Part shown: positions 22,275 to 32,656 of the stretch, in pieces
Numbering within the stretch: position 1 is the stretch's first letter
How the letters are laid out: every line of letters starts with the position of its first letter
Assembly: GCA_964036665.1 (NCBI GenBank)
Contig: OZ038533.1
Coordinates: 6,222,413-6,286,412 of the forward strand
DNA from: Gordius sp. MW1
Lineage: Eukaryota; Nematomorpha; Gordioida; Gordea; Gordiidae
Reading direction: 5' to 3'
DNA length: 64,000 nucleotides
Program-made: the position numbers and the translations under genes
The notes under the pieces: generated by a model
The model's input: only the letters and a program-made list of their open reading frames with translations
The model's database searches: none
What the model was told of the DNA's origin: nothing

Positions 22275-22430
22275 CCCCCCCCATAGGCATTCTCGCCCCT
22301 TCCCACCTATCTCGCCCATAAATTGCATAGCAACTATGCTACGTTTATACGGAGTATAAATTAGTTTCGTTCCCTCCTGCCCCTCCCCCCCCTTCCACCA
22401 GAGGCGAAGCCCCTGGTTTTTGTCAAGGTA
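22275..22430. repeat. dispersed repeat with CCCATAAATTGCATAGCA end
   Basis: CCATAGGCATTCTCGCCCC, GCCCATAAATTGCATAGCA and CTACGTTTATACGGAGTATA, followed by a C-rich tract, are shared nearly word for word with 49130-49330. The complement of GCCCATAAATTGCATAGCA begins the repeat at 48930 and the array at 45905, so this is the opposite end or orientation of that family. Confidence 0.55.
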
Positions 22431-22919
22431 TTGAAAATCCTAAACTCAATACTTTTTGTGTTATAAAAGTTCTAGAAATCAATGGAGGTTTTCCAATTTA
22501 TTTATGTTAAATTTAATAAAATTTATCACAACTTTTGAATTAGCCTTTTAGTTGCAACAGTTTATATCATATAAATATAATATATTGAGTTTTAATGAAA
22601 AATATAAGTTGAATAGTTATTCGGCATTTATATTTTTTTTAAATCACACATGGCTACCAATATTGAGGTAATTCTAGCCCGTTATCTGACAAATAATTTC
22701 GATGAAAATTCTGCACCTCAACCTTAATGTAATTTGTTTATTACCAAGTCGTCCTGAGATTAAAGGTGCGAAAAATATCTTATGAATCATTGATTATACA
22801 AGGTTTAATTTTATTTTTGCTTCACTTCTAAGATAATTTTATCCGTGTTAAAGCAAAACCTTTCCCCTTACCAACATTATTTTGTCTTGGAATCGCAGTA
22901 CAACAGAGTACATGGTACC
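22431..22919. other. AT-rich intergenic stretch, nothing recognised
   Basis: No gene, RNA or structured repeat was seen. Confidence 0.35.
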
Positions 22920-22922
22920 TAT

Positions 22923-23010
22923 CATGGGCGTAGCCAGGGGGAGGCAGGGAGGGGTGACTAACCCCCTCTAAATCCAAAAATTCTTGTAAAATTTTTAATA
23001 TAATAATGGG
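22923..23010. repeat. CATGGGCGTAGCC-family fragment
   Basis: CATGGGCGTAGCCAGGGGG, a G-rich stretch and CCCTCTAAATCCAAAAATTC give the left end and interior of the family that is intact at 24848, 50006 and 61311. The right end is lost. Confidence 0.5.
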
Positions 23011-23164
23011 TAGAATTTCAAAAAATTATCAGTTTGCCCTTCCCTGTTTTTCCAAACATAGAAGTGGGAGGCAACATTAGTGTCAGGAGGAAGTTCAGAT
23101 AAACGCGCATAAAATTAACACTAAAAGTAAAACAAAAAATAAAATTATAGGAATTTATTAATAT

Positions 23165-23275
23165 AAAAAATAAATTAAAAATGGCGTTGGTATATAGCCT
23201 CAAGAAGGGTCATTAAAACACAATATTAAGCATAATTGAGGGATATTTTCCTTGTAGACCTGCATTATCACAAAG
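23165..23275. repeat. decayed fragment of the foldback-element arm
   Basis: AAAAATGGCGTTGGTATATA, GCCTCAAGAAGGGTCATT and CTTGTAGACCTG resemble the terminal part of the 18448-19197 arm (AAAAATGCCGTGGCAATATA, GCCTCAAAAAGGCTTA, TTGTAGAGCTG). Only a short and diverged piece remains. Confidence 0.4.
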
Positions 23276-24066
23276 TATATACCCTTACTCATTGTTTTTA
23301 AGATACCCTGCTACCTAACATAAATAACAAACAAATATATACATCCAATGTTTATAAATTTAAAAATAATATTGATAAATATTTAAATTAAGGATATTTC
23401 ATGAGACATATTTCCATAAATTTTCAAATATCCAACAATTTGAACATTGTCTTGCAAAATTTACTATGGATTAAATTAACCAAATACAAATTATTTGTAT
23501 TTTTAACAAGGCTGATGGACTATTAATAAAGGTCTTCAAAATGAAATATCATTCATACATATTTTATAGACTTATTCATATTTTTAATAAGAATTCATCT
23601 AATTTTACATTACGAGAATAATATTTTATTGATAATATACTTGTAAATACTGTGTAAATCTCAATCATTTTTTACCTAAAACCATTAATTTAGCATTTTT
23701 TACAATTAAATAAACTTAGCAAATAAAGTATTGAAGAGTAAACAATTTAAAACTAATTTTTTATATAAGAATTCTAAATTAAAAATTCTTTTATTCAAAC
23801 ATTTGTTTTTTGCAAAAAAACATCTATGTGATATAAATGTTGGAAATTTTAACATATTTTAAAACCATTTCCATGACATAAAATTTATATACCTTTCAAA
23901 CCTTTATATATTCAATAATTTCTGTTATTAAAATATAGACTTTTAAAATTACTTCATGCAACTATTTGAGCAAAATGAAATTTAAGGCCAAATAATAAAT
24001 CTCACTAATATTATTTCTCAAATGTACATCTTAAATAGCAATATATTAATCAAGTAATGTAACATA
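23276..24066. other. AT-rich region downstream of YKT6
   Basis: No gene was seen. It probably includes the YKT6 3' untranslated region; TTTATT words (AATAAA on the minus strand) occur but none is uniquely convincing. Confidence 0.35.
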
Positions 24067-24678
24067 TTAACATGAGCATTGATTGGTCTTCCTTGCTGTT
24101 TTATAAAATGCTTTGGAATTGGCACTAAGTTGGTCAGATTTTGAAACTAAATCATCAAGTTTTTCACCTCTTTCTAAGACTGATTCTATAGTATTATGTA
24201 ATATAATTTTGGTTTCATCTAAATCTTGTTCCATTCTAGTCAAAGCATCAGCCTCCTTTGGATTTTGATATTTATTAAGTAACTCTGGCAGGGAATTAAA
24301 ATTTAAAGGCGGGGATTTTTTATCTATTATTGTATCCCAAGAGGCTTTTGGTACTTCATTGATAAATTGTTCCAAAACTTTGCTTAATAATGTTTGACCA
24401 ACTCGCTTAGGATATTCCTGATCAGAAATCAATACACCGCCAAGGCCATCGTAACGTACAAATGTATGACATAAGTAATTATCCTGTGTAACAGACGAAC
24501 GAGTTCCGGGGGTTGTTTTCTTAAAAAGCAATTCGCTAGTGAATTTTAAAAACTCCTCTACGCTTTTTCGTTGAAAAAAATTAAAGGTAGACAAGTCAAC
24601 GGCGTATTTTAATATATATGGTTTGTTTTCACCACTTCCCTGATAATTAAATAGAATAAAAATGCCATACAATTTCAT
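24067..24678 (-). CDS. YKT6: R-SNARE YKT6 (longin-domain v-SNARE)
   Basis: YKT6 is a lipidated SNARE that cycles between cytosol and membranes and acts in ER-Golgi, endosomal and autophagosome fusion. This is a single-exon 203-aa protein, close to the usual 198-200. It has an N-terminal longin domain (about 1-130; KLYGIFILF, FFQRKSVEEF, YLCHTFVRYDGL, EYPKRVGQTLL). It also has an R-SNARE helix (about 138-197; ETKIILHNTIESVLERGEKL) whose zero-layer arginine is R170. The conserved SKAFYKTARK precedes the tail. The family normally ends in a CCAIM-like sequence, with a farnesylated CAAX cysteine and a neighbouring lipidated cysteine. This copy stops after NQCSC, so there is no CAAX box but a CXC ending. 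The gene is intact otherwise. A missed terminal intron or sequencing error could account for the unusual end. Confidence 0.95.
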   Translation of the reverse strand: MKLYGIFILFNYQGSGENKPYILKYAVDLSTFNFFQRKSVEEFLKFTSELLFKKTTPGTRSSVTQDNYLCHTFVRYDGLGGVLISDQEYPKRVGQTLLSKVLEQFINEVPKASWDTIIDKKSPPLNFNSLPELLNKYQNPKEADALTRMEQDLDETKIILHNTIESVLERGEKLDDLVSKSDQLSANSKAFYKTARKTNQCSC

Positions 24679-24847
24679 GATGCTAGTAAATATAAATCAG
24701 CTGTTCAAACATCGCGGTTACAACGCAAAAAACATATATGTATATAAAAAGCAATGGTGCTAAGTGAGAGCGACTATACATTTTTTGATAATTTAAATTA
24801 CTAAACTAACAAAGAAATGTACTTTTGGATATTATAAATTAATTGGC

Positions 24848-25025
24848 CATGGGCGTAGTCAGGTTTTGAATCAGGGGGAAGGGGGGGGGGGGGGCGAAAC
24901 GTTTCAAAGTTCAATTAGGGGGGAGGAAAAACATAATTTTTTTTTTTTAATTTTTAAGGGTTTATTGAAATTTTTTTTTTGTTATTTAGGGGGGGCCACC
25001 CCCCCCCCCCCTGGCTAGGCCCATG
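24848..25025. mobile_element. 178-bp G-rich MITE with near-perfect 8-bp duplication
   Basis: The left end CATGGGCGTAGTCAGG and right end CTGGCTAGGCCCATG are inverted. Inside are long G and C runs separated by CGAAACGTTT and AAAACATAATTT. The flanks are TAATTGGC (24840-24847) and TAATTTGC (25026-25033), 7 of 8 identical, consistent with a hAT-type duplication. It has no coding capacity. Confidence 0.7.
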
Positions 25026-25033
25026 TAATTTGC

Positions 25034-25410
25034 ATTATCCACCCTTACTAACCTCCTAATCAATTGCTTACAATTAAATATTGTCGAAAGTTATATAAAA
25101 CTACGGAACGGTTTCAAATATTAATAAAAAAAATTTAATAAACAAGAATTAAATAATTGATGTTAAAATGAGCTTCTAAAGGTAAAAACAGAAGATCCTG
25201 ATGCACCCAAAGGTTATTTAGATTGATAAACCCGTGGATTGGATGGGATATTAGGCGCTAACAACATTTTTGTATATTATTATAGTTTACATGCTACCAT
25301 GATTTGTTTGTATACACTAATTTTGAACACCGTGTTGTTTGTTACCATTAAAGTAATCCGTTTTCTTATTTCGTGTCTCCATTTATAAATATTTTTATTA
25401 AATAATTATA
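25034..25410. other. AT-rich intergenic stretch, nothing recognised
   Basis: It lies between the MITE and the target duplication of the large LTR element; no gene was seen. Confidence 0.35.
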
Positions 25411-25415
25411 AATAC

Positions 25416-25596
25416 TGTAGAGAGGTAATTAGAGTGCGAAGTGCCTCAGGGAATACGTTATTTATTGATGTGTTGTCAATCAAATTACCGTTAATTGGTT
25501 GTAACTTATATATGCGTTTGATATATACGTTTTACTCACTTTTCATTTTTGTATCCCTTCGTAACGTGTATTAAATAATATTCCCAGTCCTCAACA
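25416..25596 (+). repeat. 5' LTR of element A
   Basis: 181 bp from TGTAGAGAGG to CCTCAACA, with TG...CA termini. It differs from the 3' LTR by a handful of substitutions and a small indel (an extra TAACTTATATATGCG-like segment), so the insertion is not very recent. Confidence 0.9.
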
Positions 25597-25612
25597 GTGG
25601 CGTCGCGAAGCA
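25597..25612 (+). other. primer-binding site of element A
   Basis: GTGGCGTCGCGAAG directly follows the 5' LTR. TGG at the start is complementary to a tRNA CCA end. The primer tRNA was not identified. Confidence 0.5.
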
Positions 25613-25627
25613 GAAACCTACGCGGAG

Positions 25628-26062
25628 ATGCAATGGTATAAAATAACGGATAACATCGACGCTTTTATTACACAAATTGAGCTATTCCTAAGGAGCAATA
25701 AGGCTGAGACAGACGAGCAAAAAGCGGCTATATTATTAACCAGCCTCGAGGGGGAGGCATTCCAATTAATATTAGAGGACTATAGATTTCAAGATTTGAC
25801 AGGAATTACATATGAGGATGCTAAAAATCGGCTAAGAAAATTATTCCAGATGAATTCATGCGCGAGGGCAAAAAGGTTTGAATTCTCAAAGGTTCGACAA
25901 GGCCAAAGAGAGACGATAGACGCGTACGCAAATAGACTTAAGGCTGGAGCTAACAGCTGCAACTTCGGGAACGAAGAATTGCAGAACAGAATCGTTGACC
26001 AATTCATTATAGGATTACGCGATAGAGGCTTACTTACAGGCAAGGCTGCTGGCAGAAAATGA
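25628..26062 (+). pseudogene. element A gag (capsid) ORF
   Basis: The 144-aa ORF starts about 30 bp after the 5' LTR. LLTSLEGEAFQLILED, AKNRLRKLFQ and QFIIGLRDRGLL are typical of the Gypsy capsid helical domain. The frame breaks after GLLTGKAAGRK, and the following nucleocapsid region is degraded; no zinc knuckle is visible. Confidence 0.75.
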
Positions 26063-26214
26063 CATCATATGGGACCGCCTACGAGAGCTGGCGTTAACGG
26101 CCGAAACGATGGGGGCTAAGCACCTTGCAGGACGAGTCAGAAGAGGCGGAGCGTAGTGGCGAGACGAGAAGCGTGGCCTGGGCCGGTCCGGATTACCAGG
26201 TTAAAACAAGATTT

Positions 26215-28329
26215 GTTAACAGTAGATATATATATTAATAACGATTTGTCTCAATGTATCTTCGATACGGGCGCTACGGTATCGATAATACCGGCGCGAA
26301 GATGAGCGAAGGAGATCCCACGCAACAAGGAGCCCGTCCCGACGGTGTACGCGTACGGCCACGAGGAAATAAAGATCGTAGCCAAGGTACAAGCCGATGG
26401 GTAACACGAGGAAACAGCTGTCGTTATTGTTAGCAGACGTTGGGCCGCCGTTGTGCGGGATCGATTGGATCCAAGAATTCGAGCCCGAAATCTAGCGTCG
26501 AATATTGAAACTCGAGAGCTGCGGCGGAACGGTTCGCTGTCAATTACGTGGAAAGACCGAAGGATACCAAGTCCGATAAAGCAATGGGATGGCCAGCTAA
26601 ACGAATTTCCGAAAGCAGTCAAGGGAATTACGGTGGAAGTACCGTTAAAAGAGGGCATAGATCCCGTATTTATCTCGGCACGAAGGGTGCCGATGGCGTG
26701 GAAGAAAGAAGTAGAAGAAGAGTTGAATAAATGGGTCAGAGACGGGGTAATAGAACCAATCGATTTCTCAAGGTGGGCCAGTCCAGTAATACCCGTAAAA
26801 AAAAGCGATGGGAGTCTGCGATTATGTATAGACTACCGGTTTACGTTAATAAATACGCACAAGGTTTGTTGTACCTCTTGCCCAAAATCGACGATTTTTT
26901 AAATAAACTCGATAACGCGTGTTGTTTTACGAAGCTGGACCTAACTAAGGCGTACCTACAGCTTGAATTAGGTCCAGAGACGAGCCAACGATTGACTATC
27001 TCCACCCACAAGGGCTTATTTAAGGTTAACCGGATGCCGTTTTGCTTAAATTGTGCCGCGGCTATTTTCCAAAAAACAATGGATCAAATATTAGGAGGCA
27101 TGGAGGGGGTAGCGGTATACATCGATGATATACTAATTGCAGGGGAAACGGAAGAAATCCACAACGAGCGGTTACTCAAAGTCCTAGAAACGTTACAAAA
27201 GTGGAAGTTCGTGCCAAATATTTCCAAGAGCATCTTGTGGGCAAAGGAAGTGACATTTTTGGGTAATAAGTAATAAGGGGATTCAAATCAACGATTAAGC
27301 CGCACTAGTCAAGCAGTGGAAAAATTTAACAAACAAAAACGAAGTAAAATCCTTCCTTGGGTTAACAGCATATTTTTCAAAGTTCATTAAGGACTACGCT
27401 AATATCGTACACCCGATTCAGAAACTCATGAAAAAACGTGATGTACCACTGGGGCGGAGAACAACAAAGCGCATTCGAAGCCATAAAGTCCGCGCTTACG
27501 AAAGCCCCCGTATTGGCTTAATTTAATGGAGATTGGGAGACTGGCCGTCGTAGACGCCTCTGGTACGTGTTTAAAGGCCATCTTACAGCAACGAGCACCA
27601 GGGGAGAATTGGAGGATAGTGGCCTATGCTTCAAGAGCGTTAAACGATAGCGAAAGCCGGTATTCGACGATCGAACGAGAGGCGCTTGCGGTGGTTTATG
27701 GACTAAAAAAGTTCAATGAATATATACAAGGACAAAGCGTTACTATCATGACGGATCATAGACCCCTAGTATATATATTTGATCAGAAGGGGCAAGGAAC
27801 AATGGTCACCACGTCTAACTAGGTGGGCGCTCATGGTATCAGGCTACACGACAAAGTTTGAGTACAACAAGGGATCCGAAAACGCGGCAGATTTCTTGTC
27901 AAGGAAACCGAACGAAAACGCGTTTCAGGTTAGCGAGGAAATGCTAGAAGACTCGACAAATCCATTTATATCATTGGACGTAGTAAGACAACACACCTTG
28001 GATGATCCGGGGCTACGTCAGTTAAAAGAGTGAATGAGAGGTAAACAAAACACAATGGTCACTTATGGTCTAAACTCTCCTACGAAAAACACCTGCCAAA
28101 GTTACACGAAGCCAAAAACATAATATTTTACAAAGGGCGACGAATATTAATTTCGGCCACGAGGAGCGGTACTCCAAAGACTACATAGGGGCCACGTGGG
28201 TATCAAGCGAATGCAAGAAGTGGCGGGGCAGTATATATGGTGGCCTACTCTCGACGATAACTTATTGAGCGTAGCGAAAGGGTGCCGGAATCGCAATTAC
28301 ACTGCCGCGGCGGCGAAGAAGGCATCGTT
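26215..28329 (+). pseudogene. element A protease, reverse transcriptase, RNase H and start of integrase
   Basis: The protease motif FDTGATVSIIPARR has its DTG at 26264-26272, with a stop soon after. Reverse transcriptase starts near 26640 (FISARRVPMAWKKEVEEEL, SPVIPVKKSDGSLRLCIDYR) and continues after a frameshift near 26870. The catalytic YIDD is at 27118-27129. RNase H (VVDASGTCLKAILQQ, SRYSTIEREALAVVYGLKKF, MTDHRPLVY) runs from about 27526 to 27810. WALMVSGYTTKFEYNKG and NAADFLSRKP mark its end. The integrase zinc-finger region (RGHVGIKRMQE) runs up to the break at 28329. There are stops or frameshifts at about 26290, 26870, 27273, 27800 and 28033, so it cannot make a polyprotein. Confidence 0.8.
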
Positions 28330-28512
28330 TATAGGATATTCAGTAAGATAAACACTTTATTGGATAAGACAAAAAGTAACTGTTGGTAATTACAATAACA
28401 CGTTTAAATAGACATTCAATTTAAGAACAATAAACAATCAATTAACATTGTATTGCAATTCAAACGCTCAAGGTCATTGCCAATTAGGTAGATAGTATTT
28501 GCATACATTACA
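28330..28512 (-). repeat. element B LTR 1 (3' LTR of copy B1)
   Basis: On the minus strand it begins TGTAATGTATGC and ends ATATCCTATA. It is preceded on that strand by the purine tract AAATGGGGGAGTAA. It shares GACAAAAAGT with LTR 3 at a site where LTR 2 reads AGGTAAAAGT. Confidence 0.9.
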
Positions 28513-28675
28513 TTACTCCCCCATTTAAAGTTGCCCTCCATCGTATCGATCAGGTGGTTTGGATACCCTTTTATGTTCTAGAATGTTTCGCTCTGACACC
28601 GCACCTTGGTCGATCGTTGTTCTTTCCCGTAACTGATCTCCGTGTTTCCTTCTTGTAATTCCGTCTATATTAACG

Positions 28676-31600
28676 TCATACGTAGTCGAACTTGTTCGTG
28701 CTTCTACAAGTCCTTTCGGTTTTTATAGTACTTTGTTTCCAGATCGATTCTTCAACCTTGTCGCGAGTCGTTCTTCTGAGCTGGTCTAGCGTCGTACGAA
28801 TCCTGCGATTGAACATCGCCTCCGCCGGGCTAATACCTGTAGTCACGTTTTGACTACTACGCATGCTCATTAATACTTGTAGTAAGTTTAACGAGACATT
28901 AACCCCCGACTTTTGATTCGCATAGAACTTACTTTTAATAGTTCTAATATATCTCTCGGCTAAACCATTAGTTTTGGGGTGGTAGGGCGGTCCCGTAAAT
29001 TGAATTATGCCATTGTTTTTACAAAAAAACTTAAATTCCGTAGATTTAAATTGCGGGCCATTGTCACTGACAATATATCTAGGTAACCCAAAACGCGCAA
29101 AAATTGTCCTTATATTTTGAATAATTTTTGTTGAGTTTATCTCGCCCAGCACCATTACTTCGGGCCATTTGGTAAAAGCATCAATGCAAACTAACCAATA
29201 CTTCTTATTGATGGGTCCCGCTAAGTCTATGTGAACCCGTTCCCAAGGCTTGTTAGGAACGTTCCAAGCGTATAGGGGTACCTCTTTAATGTTTGGTCGT
29301 TCTTCTTGACAATATTTACATGTATTTACGTATTTTTCTATGTCTAAGTCAATATTATTCCAGTACACATAATATCTCCCTAATGACTTCATAGCCACGA
29401 TTCCCGGATGACCATCATGTAAAATTTTAAGAATATCTGGCCTTAATTTTTCCGGAATTATAAGTCGATCTTTATAAAATAAAAGATTATTTTCGAAAGA
29501 AATGTAATTTCTTAATTGCAGGTATTTTCGTACGTTATCGTTATTTGAAGAGCCTTGCCATCTATTTTTAAATTGCTCTATAACTTCTTTAAGTACATTA
29601 TCTTTTATTGTTTCCTCTATAATATTTTTTGTATTCAAAGTCAAATCATCGATTAGTTGTAATTTAATTCTTCGTATATCATTATCTATGTTTAAATTAT
29701 GAGGTGAATCCTTTAGGCATAAACGTGAAAGTGCGTCAGCACACTGATTAGATTTCCCAGGAATGTATTTTATATCATAATCATATTGAAGTAATTTAAT
29801 TGCCCATCTTAGTAACTTATTATTCGTTATTTTACTAAGATCCCGGGTTGTCCCAAAAATATTTATAAGAGGGTGGTGGTCTGTCTGAATTGTAAATTTA
29901 CGACCATAAACATACTGATGGAATTTGTTTATCGCATAAATTACTGCCGATGCCTCTCTGTCGATGACAGAGTAATTTTTCTCAGCGGGATTTAGGGAAC
30001 GAGAGGCGTAGGCAATAGGTTTTTCTTGGCCTGAGGAAAACTTATGCGCTATAACTGCTCCTAGACCTAAATCTGACGCGTCGATTGAAATTATGATAGG
30101 CAATTCTTTTTGATATGGCACTATAGTTTTTCTGTTAGAAATTATAGTTTTAACTTTTTCAAAAGTTAATTTTTCTAAGTCGCCCCATACCCTTTTTGTA
30201 TTTATGGAAGTTAATTTGTATAAAGGAGCGCAATTTATCTGAAGTTTGGGGATAAAAGTTTCTAAATAGTTTACCAACCCAAGGAAAGAACGAAGTTCCT
30301 TTTTGTTTTCTGGTGTTTTAAAACTTTTAATCTTTAGAACCTTATCCTCACTCGCTGTTATACCTTCACTATTAATAATATGTCCTAAGTATTTGACAGA
30401 CTTTTTAAATAGTTGCATTTTTGTTTGAGATGTTGTTAAACCAACAGTTTGAAAGAGATTTAACACTGTTACTAATTTGTTTAAGTGATCCTTTTCGTTT
30501 TTACCGCTAATTATAACATCGTCCATAAAGACGCTCACCCCGGGTATGTTATTAACCAATTGTCTCATAAACCTATTAAAGATAATCGGCGCTGTTGTGA
30601 GCCCAAACGGTAATCTCTTATAACGAAAATATCCTACATGCGTTGATATGTTTAAATATTTCCTTGATTTCTCATCAAGTTCAAGCTGTAAAAAGGCATC
30701 CCTGAGATCAATGATAGAAAAAATTTTACCTCCGGCTATTCTTTCGGCCACGTCACTGAAAGTCGGTAAAATATCCTGATCTTTAGCCAAGTGTTGATTT
30801 ATGGTTAAACGAAAATCACCACATATACGCACCTGCCCTGTTTTCTTCTTAACATTTACCGTTGGCGTAGCCCATTTAATCGGCGTTAAAGTAGGATTAA
30901 CTTTTTCAATGACGTCTTCGTTAAGTAGCCGTTGTAGTTCACAGCTTGTCGTAGTGGAAACGGTACTCTTCTTGCTGCAAACATTTTTGGCATCGCATCA
31001 TCATTGATTTCCAGTGTCACTTTGAAGTCTTTTACTTTTCCTAATTTATCGGAAAAGACATGGGGAAATTGTTTAAGAATTGCATGTACATTTGAAGGTA
31101 TTTCAATAATAGAATTTAGGCAAACCAGCTTTGGTAAAGTTAAGTTAAATTTGGAGATAAAAGGCATACCAAATATTGCTGAACCTTTACCTTGGATGAC
31201 ATAAATATCTAAGTACTTTGTCACACCACCAACGTCCACCTTCACTTTGGTTTTACCGAGTGTTGAAATGCCGTTCTACCATAGCCGTATATCTTCGGAG
31301 CTTGGTAAAGTTTAGGCTTGCCGATTCGAGAACACGTTATTTCATCAGTGACGCTACATGCAGCACCCGTATCGAAGATCATTTCATAGGGTATATCGTT
31401 AATTCGTACGTTAATGTGAGCTTTGGTGTGTCGATCGGAGTCATGGTTGATGGCTGATAACGTATTCATCACCATTCTACAATTTTTAGCTATATGGCCT
31501 GGTTTCCCACAACGATAACATTTAGGGGGTGGCTTTTTCCTAAAGGTGCTAAATTTAGGAAAATGTACATCTCTATTGTTGAAGTTATTAAACGACTGCT

Positions 31601-32177
31601 TAACCTTGTTTACTTCAACAGCCCTCGATGTTTCGTGTTCTACCGAATCTAACGCCAATGCTAGATTAACTGTTTCTTCGAAACTTATGTTACCACTCGG
31701 ATACTTAGCTCTTAACTCAATGTTAAGCCTTGGTAAGTTACATCCTATGACAAATATATCCTTTAATACCTCGTCTAGATTATTTTCAAATTTACAGTTT
31801 TTCAAAAGAAATTTCAAACGAATACTAAATTCAATAATACTTTCGTTATTTCTAATTGCCTTATAAAATTGTTCTCTATGATGATAAATGGAAAACTTAT
31901 TGGCGAATATACTCCTAAGGGCATTAATTATCTCATCGTAATTAGTCTTGTCTACTAATTTTGGATATAAAAAGTCCCTTAATTTTGTTAAAGTGTTAAG
32001 GCCTACATAAGTGAGTAACAATGTTTTTCGCCTTTCTCCCGTGATGTCTCTCAACTTGAATAAGAGCTCGATATTAAATAAACAGTCATCAATAGAATTA
32101 CTTGGATCATACAGAATTGAATCCTTCAATTCCTTTGAGTAATCGCAAGAAAAATTCGTCTCCGGTTTGATGGTCAT
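28676..32177 (-). pseudogene. element B copy 1 gag-pro-pol, frameshifted
   Basis: Gag starts at 32177 (MTIKPETNF) and has capsid helices and a CCHC knuckle (CYRCGKPGHIAKNC). The protease has IFDTGAACSV. Reverse transcriptase in the 718-aa ORF 28676-30832 has LPFGLTTAP and FMDDVIISG. RNase H has SIDASDLGLGAVIAHK and QTDHHPLINIF. Integrase has the HDGHPGI...CKYCQ zinc region and VHIDLAGP, SDNGPQF and NGLAERY carrying D, D and E. Compared with copy 2 it lacks one base near 31251, seven bases near 30936 and one base near 28727; each shifts the frame. Pol is otherwise open across its whole length, so decay is recent. Confidence 0.9.
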
Positions 32178-32282
32178 CTGAAATTAATATGGATAATAAA
32201 TTCTTTAAGTTGAGCGAGGTAGGAAGCGTCTTCTAAACGAGGTTGAGTTTAAGATCCGAGGGTTCTAAGGCCTCGTCGCCAT

Positions 32283-32465
32283 TATAGGATATCCAGTAAG
32301 ATAAACACTTTATTGGATAAAGGTAAAAGTAACTGTTGGTAATTACAATAACACGTTTAAATAGACATTCAATTTAAGAACAATAAACAATCAATTAACA
32401 TTGTATTGCAATTCAAACGCTCAAGGTCATTGCCAATTAGGTAGATAGTATTTGCATACATTACA
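32283..32465 (-). repeat. element B LTR 2 (shared middle LTR)
   Basis: It serves as the 5' LTR of copy B1 and the 3' LTR of copy B2. On the minus strand it is followed by the primer-binding-like word TGGCGACGAGGCC (about 32269-32281). Confidence 0.9.
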
Positions 32466-32656
32466 TTACTACCCCATTTAAAGTTGCCCTCCATCGTATC
32501 GATCAGGTGGTTTGGATACCCTTTTATGTTCTAGAATGTTTCGCTCTGACACCGCACCTTGGTCGATCGTTGTTCTTTCCCGTAACTGATCTCCGTGTTT
32601 CCTTCTTGTATTTCCGTCTATATTAACGTCATACGTAGTCGAACTTGTTCGTGCTT

